Translations under genes and position numbers: made by a program
Origin: Cyanocohniella sp. LLY
Lineage (GTDB): Bacteria; Cyanobacteriota; Cyanobacteriia; Cyanobacteriales; Nostocaceae
Assembly (NCBI GenBank): GCA_022241785.1
Contig: JAKOMP010000002.1
Coordinates: 130,257-194,256 of the forward strand
Length of the DNA stretch: 64,000 nucleotides
Reading direction: 5' to 3'
Notes under the pieces: generated by a model
Told to the model about the DNA's origin: nothing
What the model saw: only the letters and a program-made list of their open reading frames with translations
Database searches by the model: none
Shown here: piece after piece, positions 55,338 to 63,746 of the stretch
How the letters are laid out: the number at the start of each line of letters is the position of its first letter
How positions within the stretch are numbered: position 1 is the first letter of the stretch

Positions 55338-55961
55338 ATGAAAGCATCATTCCCTGATGACGAAGCAGCAAGAATTGAGGCGCTTTTACAATATAAAATT
55401 CTGGATACTCCCGCAGAAGAGTCTTTTGATGAACTAACTCGTTTAGCCTCGTATATTTGCGGTACTCCCATTGCCTTGGTCAGCTTAGTTGATACCAATC
55501 GTCAATGGTTTAAATCTCAAGTTGGTTTAGAAGCATTAGAAACCCTCCGTGATGTGGCGTTTTGCGCCCATGCTATTTTGCAAAGTGATGTTTTTATTAT
55601 TCCTGATGCCACAATTGATGAACGGTTTGCTGGTAATCCATTAGTAACATCAGATCCCAATGTCCGTTTTTATGCGGGTGTCCCGCTGACTAATGCCGAA
55701 GGACACAGTTTGGGGACGCTTTGTGTAATTGACCAAATACCGCGAAATCTGACTACGGAACAAGTAGATGCCTTACGTATTTTAGGTAATCAAGTCATTA
55801 AGCAACTGGAACTGCGACGCAATTTAGACAGTTTGGTATTGGTAAATCAAGAACGTCAACAATCTAAGAAGATACGCTTACAATTTTTCAAAAAAATTGC
55901 TGGAGGATTTGGGTTAGCATCAGCAATTCTCATTTTGTTGAAGATAGTCAGTTACATTTAG
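55338..55961 (+). CDS. GAF domain protein (truncated sensor)
   Basis: A 207-residue protein. DEAARIEALLQYKILDTPAEESFDELTRLASYICGTPIALVSLVDTNRQWFKSQVG is the standard start of cyanobacterial GAF-type sensor kinases, followed by FCAHAILQSDVFIIPDATIDERFAGNPLV and RFYAGVPLTNAEGHSLGTLCVID of the same GAF domain. In relatives, a kinase or cyclase domain follows; here the frame ends after a short coiled coil and a basic/hydrophobic tail (KKIAGGFGLASAILILLKIV), possibly a membrane anchor. An HPt-domain remnant follows in another frame. The lack of chromophore Cys-His context argues against bilin binding. It is probably the amino-terminal relic of a larger hybrid kinase, though it may still be expressed. 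Confidence 0.75.
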   Translation: MKASFPDDEAARIEALLQYKILDTPAEESFDELTRLASYICGTPIALVSLVDTNRQWFKSQVGLEALETLRDVAFCAHAILQSDVFIIPDATIDERFAGNPLVTSDPNVRFYAGVPLTNAEGHSLGTLCVIDQIPRNLTTEQVDALRILGNQVIKQLELRRNLDSLVLVNQERQQSKKIRLQFFKKIAGGFGLASAILILLKIVSYI

Positions 55962-56182
55962 CAGCAACCAAAGCGGCGATCGCCTCACTTAATTTTCAGC
56001 AATTAGCGCGAGAAGCTCATCATCTCAAGGGTTCTAGTGCCAATATAGGAGCTATCTCTATGCAACAAATCGCAGAAAAACTGGAGCAACTGAGTCATCA
56101 ACAGCAATGTGCTGGTACAACTGAATTGGTGGCGGATTTGGAAAGTTTTGTTAAAGAAATTCAAGCTTTTTTAAGTTATTAA
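55940..56182 (+). pseudogene. Orphan HPt (histidine phosphotransfer) domain fragment
   Basis: Starting at about 55940 and shifted by one base against the GAF frame, the DNA encodes EDSQLHLAATKAAIASLNFQ, then LAREAHHLKGSSANIG with the phospho-acceptor His, and ends SFVKEIQAFLSY-stop at 56182. This is a near-complete HPt domain of the type at the C-terminus of hybrid kinases. It has no start codon or Shine-Dalgarno of its own; the only ATG in frame (56058) is past the His. The simplest reading is a deletion or frameshift that joined the first and last domains of a former GAF-kinase-REC-HPt protein. Confidence 0.7.
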
Positions 56183-56595
56183 TATTTAATTTTTAAAAAT
56201 AAACAATGACGATGATCATCTGTTTGTAGATAATTTAATTCTTCTGCTATGGAGTCCATAATTTTTAAACCACGACCCCTTGCTTGAAAATTATCTGTCA
56301 GGTCAGGTTTTGTCTGTAATTGCTGTTGTAAATCAAATGCTTTACCAAACGACCAAATGCGAATTTCTATATATTCATTTAACCGCACGGCTTCTAATTC
56401 AATGGGAGTTTCTAGAAGTAAATTTTTATGTGCGTGTTCTACAATGTTGGTGAAGCCTTCAATGAGTAAGGTTTGACATTGCCACCAGATTTTTTTATCA
56501 GATAAGGGAGGTTGATTTAGTTGCTCAAACCAAGATAAAACTTCGCCTGTGGCGTTGAGGTCTGTGTTAACTTTTAAATGGATTTTTTTATTCAC
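56179..56595 (-). CDS. RsbW-like serine-kinase/anti-sigma ATPase
   Basis: A 138-residue GHKL ATPase of the anti-sigma/serine-kinase type. KIWWQCQTLLIEGFTNIVEHAHKN is the N box, and FQARGRGLKIMDSIAEELNY the glycine-rich lid. In partner-switching systems such kinases phosphorylate a STAS antagonist; a PP2C phosphatase reverses it. Both other parts are adjacent: a REC-PP2C gene (56701) and a STAS gene (58298). It overlaps the end of the HPt fragment by 4 bp, tail to tail. It is divergent from the phosphatase gene, with a shared promoter region of about 105 bp. Confidence 0.8.
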   Translation of the reverse strand: MNKKIHLKVNTDLNATGEVLSWFEQLNQPPLSDKKIWWQCQTLLIEGFTNIVEHAHKNLLLETPIELEAVRLNEYIEIRIWSFGKAFDLQQQLQTKPDLTDNFQARGRGLKIMDSIAEELNYLQTDDHRHCLFLKIKY

Positions 56596-56700
56596 TCTTA
56601 GCCTTAATAATGTTTAAATTTTGGTGGTGAATACAATAAACTAACCGCAAAGGATGCAAAGCACAAGAAGAAATAACGGAATATTATTTTATTGGAATTT

Positions 56701-57861
56701 ATGTTTAAGATACTGATTATTGATGATGATCCTATAGTGCGGGTAGCGCTGAAAAGAACGCTGGAAAATCAGGGTTATGATACTACTGTAGCCAGCAATG
56801 GGCAAGCAGGAATTACACAAGCGAAAATATTACGTCCGGCTTTGATTATCTGTGACTGGGTAATGTCGGAAATGGATGGCTTGGAGGTGTGTCGTCAAGT
56901 TAAGGAAGATTCTGATTTGGCAACTACGTTTTTTATTTTGTTGACTGCAAAGGGTGCAGCACCAGGGGAGGAAGGGGATAGAGTTCGAGGGTTAGATGCT
57001 GGTGCAGATGAGTTTGTTTCTAAGCCGATTGAAATGAATGAGTTGAAGGCGCGGGTAAGAGCAGGTTTGAGGTTATATCAGCTTAATCAGGATTTAAAAA
57101 ATAAACAAATAGCTTTAGAAAAGTTAAACCAAAACTTAGAAGCTGAGTTGGCGGAAGCGGCTGATTATGTGCGATCGCTCTTACCATCACCGCTGGTAGG
57201 TACTGTAGTTACAGAGGCTTTGTTTGTTCCTTCGGCGCAATTAGGGGGAGATTGCTTTGATTATTACTGGATTGATAATGATAATTTGGCTATTTATCTC
57301 TTAGATGTTTCTGGACATGGAGTTGGTTCAGCACTACTGTCTATGTCAGTTTTAAATGTGTTGCGATCGCAGTCGCTCCCCAATACCAATTTTTGTCATC
57401 CAGGTGAAGTTTTAAAAGCTCTTAATCATAGTTTTCAAATGAGTAGTCATGGTAATAAGTATTTTACAATTTGGTATGGAGTTTACAATCAGTTAACACA
57501 TCAATTAATTTATGCAAACGCTGGACATCCACCAGCTGTATTAATTGATCAAGATGCCAAAAATATCAAACAATTAAGTTCTTTAGACTTACCCATTGGG
57601 TTTGTACCGGATATTGATTTTACAGTGGATACTTTACAAATTTCCAAGAATAGCACTTTATACCTCTTTAGTGATGGCGCTTATGAAGTTTTACAAGCTG
57701 ATGGTAAACTATGGGATTTTAATGCTTTTTTTAATTTGTTAATCCACTATACTCAAGCAAATATCTATAATCTTCAACAAATATTAGCCCAGATAAAAAA
57801 TATCAACACCAGTAATACTTTTGATGATGATTTATCTCTACTCAAAGTTACTTTTGATTAA
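56701..57861 (+). CDS. Receiver-PP2C (RsbU/SpoIIE-type) phosphatase
   Basis: A 386-residue response regulator with phosphatase output. The receiver (residues 1-125) has ILIIDDDP, phospho-acceptor Asp in LIICDWVMSEMDG, and Lys in DEFVSKPIEM. A coiled coil (130-160) leads to a SpoIIE-type PP2C domain: AQLGGDCFDYYWID and YLLDVSGHGVGSALLSM (metal Asp residues), YANAGHPPAVLID, and LYLFSDGAYEV plus DDDLSLLKV. It would dephosphorylate the STAS protein when its receiver is phosphorylated. ATG 56701 is chosen; TTG 56692 adds three residues. The neighbouring RsbW-like and STAS genes complete the switch. Confidence 0.9.
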   Translation: MFKILIIDDDPIVRVALKRTLENQGYDTTVASNGQAGITQAKILRPALIICDWVMSEMDGLEVCRQVKEDSDLATTFFILLTAKGAAPGEEGDRVRGLDAGADEFVSKPIEMNELKARVRAGLRLYQLNQDLKNKQIALEKLNQNLEAELAEAADYVRSLLPSPLVGTVVTEALFVPSAQLGGDCFDYYWIDNDNLAIYLLDVSGHGVGSALLSMSVLNVLRSQSLPNTNFCHPGEVLKALNHSFQMSSHGNKYFTIWYGVYNQLTHQLIYANAGHPPAVLIDQDAKNIKQLSSLDLPIGFVPDIDFTVDTLQISKNSTLYLFSDGAYEVLQADGKLWDFNAFFNLLIHYTQANIYNLQQILAQIKNINTSNTFDDDLSLLKVTFD

Positions 57862-57971
57862 GATCATAAAAATAAACCACCAAGACAAGTCAGTACATGG
57901 GGGAGAAATCGCCAGGCGCTTTTGCATTTTCTTCTCTCTGCGATTCTGTGCCTCTGCGTGAAATCAAAAAT

Positions 57972-58298
57972 TTACTGCATAGCCAACACTTGACTATTAA
58001 AATCATCTCTAGTGGCAAAAATTTGTAAAATCCTATCCATTTTAGTCAATTCAAATACCATCCTCACCTGATCATTTACAGAGCAGATAAATAGCTTGCC
58101 ATTAGCTTGTTTTACCGATTGCATTGCCGCAACCAAAGCACCCAAACCCGAACTATCAATAAAAGTCACATCCTGCAAATCAATTAACACAATCTCCATG
58201 CCAGTAGAGATAAGATTAGTAATTTCACGACGTAATTCATTACCCTTGACTGCATTTAAAATCCCTGAAGGTTCAATTACACTAACTGGAGGATTCAT
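57972..58298 (-). CDS. STAS-domain anti-sigma factor antagonist
   Basis: A 108-residue single STAS domain (SpoIIAA/RsbV type). IEPSGILNAVKGNELRREITN and VLIDLQDVTFIDSSGLGALVAAMQSV show the conserved DSSG, whose first Ser is the usual phosphorylation site for the RsbW-like kinase. FICSVNDQVRMVFELTKMDRILQIF is the C-terminal helix. It converges on the REC-PP2C gene and completes the partner-switching set. The regulated target (sigma factor, cyclase or glycosyltransferase) is unknown; the neighbouring cellulose-synthase-like gene is one candidate by position only. Confidence 0.9.
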   Translation of the reverse strand: MNPPVSVIEPSGILNAVKGNELRREITNLISTGMEIVLIDLQDVTFIDSSGLGALVAAMQSVKQANGKLFICSVNDQVRMVFELTKMDRILQIFATRDDFNSQVLAMQ

Positions 58299-58403
58299 AG
58301 AATTTCCTGGTAGATTAAGTTACTTATAAGGCAATTTTTACATTGCATCTAGACAAACAGCAAGTTTTGTAAAGCTATAGTAATAGTTTTCAAACTATGC
58401 TCT

Positions 58404-60386
58404 TTACGAATTAGAATCAGGTTGCCAAATAAAGGCATTAATAATTGCCCAAAGTAAAGACAAATTATAAATAGCCCAAGCACCATTTAACAGATATATA
58501 CATGGCGTATTTAAAGTTCCCATACCAAAGCGAAAAAGACTCCATGATATTCCTAAAATTGTGAGAACAAAGACAACTAACTGTGGCCAAATCAACCGCA
58601 GATAAATTCCTGATTGACGTTGTTTGGGTGTAAATTGAAATTTAATCGGTTGTCCAGTAAACACACTCCACACTGCTTGGATTAATAAAGGAAATAATGC
58701 GATCGCATATTGTTCCGAGCGCCATATTTCTCTAGCAGGAATACCCCAAGTCGCCGCTAAAACGGTAAGTCGATTAATCATAAAAGCTGGGAAGAAGTGT
58801 AAAGCAAAATCAAGTCCGAAGGCTTTTACTGGGATAATTCCTGTGAAAAAATAGATAATTGGACACAAGATAAATACCAAAGTGGCAAAACCAGAAAAAT
58901 AACTATACATGGTTTTAAAATATTGTAACTTTTGCCAAAAACTTAGTCCGGCTTTTGTTAATGGATTTTCTCTTACTAATACTTGTATAGTTCCTTGGTC
59001 CCAACGCAATCGCTGTTTTAATGTAGAACTTAAATCATCAGGTGCTAATCCTTCGGCTAATAATTCGTTGTGATAAACAGATTTCCAACCAGCACCGTGT
59101 AAGCGCATTGCTGTGTTCATATCTTCGGTAATACTATTGCTAGATACACCGCCAATTAATTCAAATTCATCTAACCGCTTTTCATTTTTGGCATATTCAT
59201 CAGCAAAATATTGCAGTCCTACACTAATTAATGCTTCTCTTCGTAAGACTGCATTTGTTCCTGTATAGAAGGCTGCATTCATCCCATCTTTACCTTGTTG
59301 TAGGGGTCCATAAAATAAATTGGCGCGATGTCCAAAAGGGTCACCAGGGGGAATATTATAAAAATCTTGTGGTGTTTGTACAAAGGCAATTTTATTTTGT
59401 TCGTATTTTCCGGTAAATAAATTGTAAGTATAAAAATATGGTAAAACTCGTTTAATAAATTGAGGTTTGGGGATATGGTCTGCATCTAAAGTTAAAATAA
59501 AATCTCCTATAGTTTCGCCAGAAAAAATGGCGTATTTGAGATTACCAGCTTTGGCGTGATGGGGTACTCCTGGTTGTTTGGGTCGAGCAATATATCGTAA
59601 ACGAGTGAGTTGCACTAATTCTAATTCTTTTTGATAAATTGCTGATTCTAATAAGTGTTGTTCTTTAGTTAGACGTTCTTGAATAGTATTTGTAGGTACT
59701 TCTATATTTAGCCATAAAATAAATTGCCGCAGACTATTTAAAAATTTAGAAGAATTATCTGCTTCTGAATCACAATTTTCTAACCATTCTTCCGCATCTA
59801 CTAAATCTGGTTGTAAATTATTTAATTGCTCAAGACGTTCTACCAAAACCGAACGTTCAGCATCAATTCGATTAGCTTCTTGTTGTAATAATGGTGATTG
59901 TAAATCTTCAATACATAATCTTTCCGACATTGTTCGCATCTGCTGAGAATTACCATCATCCAATATATAAACGCGTAGTTTAATTGTGGGGTAATCCATA
60001 GCTAAAGCGGCTTTAGCAGTTGCTTCCACAATTTCTGGTGGTTCGTTATAGCAGGTAACAAACACATCTACAGTCGGCCAATCAGAGGTAGGTATGGGTG
60101 GTGTTAGTCTGTCGAGGGATTTAATTTGTCTAACTAAAGGTCGCCACAATCCAATAACAAACATGACCCCGCCGAAGTAGCTATAAATTTCTGCCATTAA
60201 TAGGGGAATTGACAGCCACAGCGCATCAAAGTTGATGGAATTAGTAATCCGCCAATGCAAATACCAAGCACCAAAAATCAAATTTATTTCTGCTAGATAG
60301 CGAAACAGCAAAGTTCTTTTTTTAAGACTGGAACGACTATTCCCAGAAAAATTTGTTGCATCATTAACAATTGAAATTGAAGCCAT
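58404..60386 (-). CDS. Cellulose-synthase-like GT2 glycosyltransferase
   Basis: A 660-residue processive GT2 membrane enzyme of the BcsA/CelA type. N-terminal TM helices (about 25-90) precede the catalytic domain: DVFVTCYNEPPEIVEAT, LTLDADHIPKPQF (DxD), SITEDMNTAMRLHGAGW (TED) and LKQRLRWDQGT (QxxRW). An insertion of about 100 residues between the first two motifs (ERSVLVERLEQ to QKELELVQLTRL) is a coiled coil not found in classic BcsA. Five or six TM helices follow (about 480-650). No PilZ domain is seen at the C-terminus, so c-di-GMP control through PilZ is not indicated. The polymer may be cellulose or another beta-glucan. Confidence 0.85.
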   Translation of the reverse strand: MASISIVNDATNFSGNSRSSLKKRTLLFRYLAEINLIFGAWYLHWRITNSINFDALWLSIPLLMAEIYSYFGGVMFVIGLWRPLVRQIKSLDRLTPPIPTSDWPTVDVFVTCYNEPPEIVEATAKAALAMDYPTIKLRVYILDDGNSQQMRTMSERLCIEDLQSPLLQQEANRIDAERSVLVERLEQLNNLQPDLVDAEEWLENCDSEADNSSKFLNSLRQFILWLNIEVPTNTIQERLTKEQHLLESAIYQKELELVQLTRLRYIARPKQPGVPHHAKAGNLKYAIFSGETIGDFILTLDADHIPKPQFIKRVLPYFYTYNLFTGKYEQNKIAFVQTPQDFYNIPPGDPFGHRANLFYGPLQQGKDGMNAAFYTGTNAVLRREALISVGLQYFADEYAKNEKRLDEFELIGGVSSNSITEDMNTAMRLHGAGWKSVYHNELLAEGLAPDDLSSTLKQRLRWDQGTIQVLVRENPLTKAGLSFWQKLQYFKTMYSYFSGFATLVFILCPIIYFFTGIIPVKAFGLDFALHFFPAFMINRLTVLAATWGIPAREIWRSEQYAIALFPLLIQAVWSVFTGQPIKFQFTPKQRQSGIYLRLIWPQLVVFVLTILGISWSLFRFGMGTLNTPCIYLLNGAWAIYNLSLLWAIINAFIWQPDSNS

Positions 60387-60812
60387 ATTGCACCTGAAAT
60401 AAAATTAAAAAATGAATGGTTTGTAGTTGTTTATGTGGTAAAGCCAACTTTCTAAAATAACAGCATTTGTATTTATTTGTATTTACATTGCACTTTGGGA
60501 AGCAATTTGATCAGCTTCTTTAGTTAATATTGCTGAGGTAATCGTAAGTGTGCCAAGTTTAGTAAGAGTATTTCTAAAAATAGAAGGTTTCAGTATTTTC
60601 TCTATAGGTATAGTAGATTTAGGTATGTTATTTGGTTCTGAAAATACAATACAGATTCTATAATCACCTGAAATGCAACCATTGCACAGTAACTTAGGTA
60701 ATGAAGATATTACCCGTTGCTAAGTATAGTTCACTACTCAAAATTTGCCATCTCTTGTTATAAATTTTTTATCTATTTATACAAGTATCTAAATTTAAGG
60801 GCTTATTGATTA
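60387..60812. other. Intergenic region with inverted repeats
   Basis: About 430 bp between divergent GT2 and barrel-like genes. It contains the GGTAAT-N6-ATTACC palindrome (listed separately) and TGCAA-CCA-TTGCA at 60674-60686. No gene is seen. Confidence 0.5.
60697..60714. promoter_or_regulatory. Perfect dyad, possible operator
   Basis: GGTAAT-GAAGAT-ATTACC is a perfect 6-6-6 dyad about 100 bp upstream of the 60813 gene and 310 bp upstream of the GT2 start. The GTA...TAC half-sites are 10 apart, not 8, so it is not a canonical NtcA box. Confidence 0.35.
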
Positions 60813-61310
60813 ATGTTGTATAAACTATCTGTCCAATTTAGTTGTAAATACTTACGACATTTAGGGATAATCATGTATAGCTTTGGTTTGGGGATTTTAT
60901 CGATTAATCCCTCAAAGGCGGAACCGGTACAGTCTTTTAGCAGATTAGAACGCAAATTAGGGCAATTTTCCGTCTCTGCCAATTTATTTACGTGGAATTA
61001 CGCACGCGAGGTAGAACGCCAGAGTGGGTATTTTTCTCCGCCAGATTTTCTGGTTTATAATGCCGAGTTGGGTTGGGAAGGAGATTTATTTGATGCCTTG
61101 CGCTGTCGTTTTGCTATCACTCTTGGACAACAGCGACTAAACGGCAAATTCGATAACGCCAATAGTTACCAAACTCTTTGTACAGCTAAACTTGCACCGA
61201 ATATCGAAGCAGACCTGGGCTATACATTTAGTAACGTTCGTAATCGAGACATCGGTGAAAATGCTTACAATAATAACGCCCTCACAGGACAATTAAGACT
61301 TAAGTTTTGA
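60813..61310 (+). CDS. Exported protein with outer-membrane barrel features
   Basis: A 165-residue protein of unknown family. A hydrophobic N-terminal segment (IIMYSFGLGILSINPSKAEP) looks like a signal peptide, better from a start at the internal ATG 60873 than at 60813. The rest alternates polar and hydrophobic residues as in outer-membrane beta-strands (FSVSANLFTWNYAREVE, LVYNAELGWEGDLF, RCRFAITLGQQRL, IEADLGYTFSNV) and ends in TGQLRLKF with a terminal Phe, as BAM-inserted barrels do. It lies between the cellulose-synthase-like gene and DUF3131 genes, so a part in exporting or anchoring that polysaccharide is plausible but unproven. Confidence 0.55.
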   Translation: MLYKLSVQFSCKYLRHLGIIMYSFGLGILSINPSKAEPVQSFSRLERKLGQFSVSANLFTWNYAREVERQSGYFSPPDFLVYNAELGWEGDLFDALRCRFAITLGQQRLNGKFDNANSYQTLCTAKLAPNIEADLGYTFSNVRNRDIGENAYNNNALTGQLRLKF

Positions 61311-61447
61311 GCAACTTTCTGCATACTTTTGTGTGAAAAAACTCCTCACGGAGTTTGTATAACTTTATATTTGCCAGCACCCCAGAATGAAATTGTTATT
61401 ATCTGTGAAACCGTATATTAACTAACACAGCAAGGACTTAAACAAAA

Positions 61448-62902
61448 ATGACATCTGACTTTGAACCACCACCAAAAAACCTATCAATACTAGCTTCAGT
61501 AGGCGGAGTAGTCACAGCGGCCATCGCCATTGCTGGACTCAATTTGTGGTCTACGTATTTAACTCGCACTCAAACATCCTCTGTAGACACACCAGACATA
61601 TCTATCATGCAACCTTCCCCGGTGAAAGAACCAGAAGCTGACCCAGAAGAAGTAGCCAGACTAGATGCAGAATCTTTAGTTTTACCAGGCGACCCCATTA
61701 GCCCTAACCAAGTCATAATTTCCTTCATTCCTTATATTGCGCCTAACGTCGGAGAATTAACCCCAGGCGAAATAGCGATCGCCCGTCAAGCTTGGGCATA
61801 TTTTCAACGCAACTGGAACGATGAAACAGGTTTGGTGAACTCAGTTGATGGCTTTACCTCCGTCACCATGTGGGATCAAGCAGCTGCGATCGCCGCTTTA
61901 GTCAGCGCCAAAGAACTGAATATTGTATCTGAGTCAGAATTTAACAAAAAAATGGGGACAATGTTGCAGACCTTAGCAACTATGCCCTTATACAAAAAAG
62001 AACTTCCCAACAAAGTCTATAACGCCAAAACCCTCGTCCCCGTCAACTATGGTGAACTAGAAAAACGTGAAGAAATTGGCTGGTCAGCCATCGATTTAGG
62101 GAGAATGGCACTGTGGTTAAAAATAGTCGGTACAAAATATCCTAACTTGCGATCGCAGACCGAGGAAGTTTGGCAACATTGGCAAGTCAAACGCCTGACT
62201 AGAAGAGGTCAAATGTATGGTACCAGCGTCGTCAAAGGCAGAGAACAATACAACCAAGAAGGACGCTTAGGTTACGAAAACTATGCCGCCTACGGTCTCA
62301 AACTCTGGGGCTTAAATGTCAACGAAGCCTTAGAATATCAAACCAACACCGCCTATGCCAATCTTTACGGTCAAGGCATACCCTACGACAAACGCGACCA
62401 TAAAAAATCAGGCGCAAATAACTACGTCCTCAGCGAACCCTACATATTAGATGGCATCGAAACCGGATTTCAATCCTTACCAAAAGTCTTCGCAGATCGC
62501 ATATTAGCAGCCCAAGAAGCCCGTTATCGCGCCACCAAACAATTAACAGCCGTCACCGAAGACAACCTAGACCGTCCACCCTACTTCGTTTACAACAGCT
62601 TATTTGTCAACGGCGAACCTTGGGTAGCCATCACAGACACCCGCGAACAACATCAGAACTTACGATTTGTCAGCACCAAAGCAGCCATCGGCTGGCACAT
62701 ACTTTACAACACCGACTACACCCGTAAACTATCCAACTTCGTCCAAACAAATCTGCAATCCGATCACGGTTGGTACAACGGCTACTACGAATCTCTCCGC
62801 CAACCCAACAAAAGCCTCACCGCCAACAACAACGGCGTCATTCTCACCAGCCTCCTCTACAAACAAGTAGGAAAACCCCTCACAGTTTGGGCCGGCTTAT
62901 AA
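61448..62902 (+). CDS. DUF3131 domain protein
   Basis: A 484-residue protein with one N-terminal TM helix (LASVGGVVTAAIAIAGLNLW, residues 15-34), a Pro/Asp-rich linker and a DUF3131 domain from about residue 105: LTPGEIAIARQAWAYFQRNWNDETGLVNSVDGFTSVTMWDQAAAIAAL, then NKVYNAKTLVPVNYGELE, GWSAIDLGRMALWL, EGRLGYENYAAYGLKLWG and the C-terminal HGWYNGYYESL. The pattern is an (alpha/alpha)-barrel resembling glycoside hydrolases, and such genes often lie near polysaccharide synthases. It is probably inner-membrane anchored and periplasmic. A second, broken copy follows directly. Confidence 0.85.
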   Translation: MTSDFEPPPKNLSILASVGGVVTAAIAIAGLNLWSTYLTRTQTSSVDTPDISIMQPSPVKEPEADPEEVARLDAESLVLPGDPISPNQVIISFIPYIAPNVGELTPGEIAIARQAWAYFQRNWNDETGLVNSVDGFTSVTMWDQAAAIAALVSAKELNIVSESEFNKKMGTMLQTLATMPLYKKELPNKVYNAKTLVPVNYGELEKREEIGWSAIDLGRMALWLKIVGTKYPNLRSQTEEVWQHWQVKRLTRRGQMYGTSVVKGREQYNQEGRLGYENYAAYGLKLWGLNVNEALEYQTNTAYANLYGQGIPYDKRDHKKSGANNYVLSEPYILDGIETGFQSLPKVFADRILAAQEARYRATKQLTAVTEDNLDRPPYFVYNSLFVNGEPWVAITDTREQHQNLRFVSTKAAIGWHILYNTDYTRKLSNFVQTNLQSDHGWYNGYYESLRQPNKSLTANNNGVILTSLLYKQVGKPLTVWAGL

Positions 62903-62961
62903 ACCTTCTTTTCTTTGCGCCTTTGCGCCTTTGCGCGAGAAAAAACATAACCCCTCAAACC

Positions 62962-63746
62962 ATGCAAAAAAACATTCCCAAAAAACTCCTTCAACTCACC
63001 GCCTTATTCCTCTGCGGAACATTCCTCCAACTCCTACTTTACATTCCCCCAACACATGTAGCACCATCACCGACCCCCTCACCCCAGACGAACAAACCTA
63101 CGCCCGCGCCGCCTGGCAATATTTTGTCAACAACTACCAACCCACCACCGGATTTACCAATTCCACAGGCGGCTATCCCTCCGGTATACTCTGGGACATG
63201 GGCAACTACCTTATGGCCTTAAACGCCGCACGCTGGTTAAATTTAATTGACCAACCAGACTTCGACTCCCGCCTGAATAAATTTCTCACCAGCCTCAACA
63301 ACCTCAAACTATTTGAGGACGCTTTACCCAATAAAGTTTACAACACCGCCACCGGTGAAATGGTTGATTATGGCAACAACCTAGTAGAAAAAGGCATTGG
63401 CTGGTCAGCACTAGACATAGGACGCATACTAGCCGCATTTCACGTCATCCATACCTGTCACCCACAATATAATGAGTGGCTTCAGGGTATTGTCACCAAA
63501 TGGCAAGTCGGGCGATCGCTTAAAGATGATCAACTTTTCGGCGCTATGGTTCTCCCCGATAACAATACCCTCTTAGTCCAAGAAGGACGACTAGGTTATG
63601 AAGAATATGCTGCCAGGGGATATGAACTTTGGGGATTTAAAGCACCGAAAGCAGTAGCCTTAGAACCATTTAAATTTGTTGATATTAATGGTGTGCAAAT
63701 TCCCGTTGATACTCGTGATTTTCAAAGTACTAATGCTAACAATTAT
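62962..63746 (+). pseudogene. Second DUF3131 gene, frameshifted and cut by an insertion
   Basis: The signal peptide (MQKNIPKKLLQLTALFLCGT, ATG 62962) and the DUF3131 domain (LTPDEQTYARAAWQYFVNNY onwards) are in different frames. The shift must fall between about 63035 and 63070, where TTCCCCCAAC is a likely slippage site; a loss of one base explains it. The domain then runs in good agreement with copy one (NKVYNTATGEMVDYG, GWSALDIGRILAAF, EGRLGYEEYAARGYELWG) until ANNY at 63746, where ISL3-type sequence begins. The remaining third of the protein is missing. The frame starting at 62931 lacks the signal peptide. A paralogue in tandem with 61448. Confidence 0.8.

Noticed and set aside
62966..62973. 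A AAA AAC slippery heptamer at the start of the second DUF3131 gene, possible programmed -1 frameshift
   Set aside because: A shift there would abolish the signal peptide and produce a nonsense N-terminus; a later one-base loss explains the data better.
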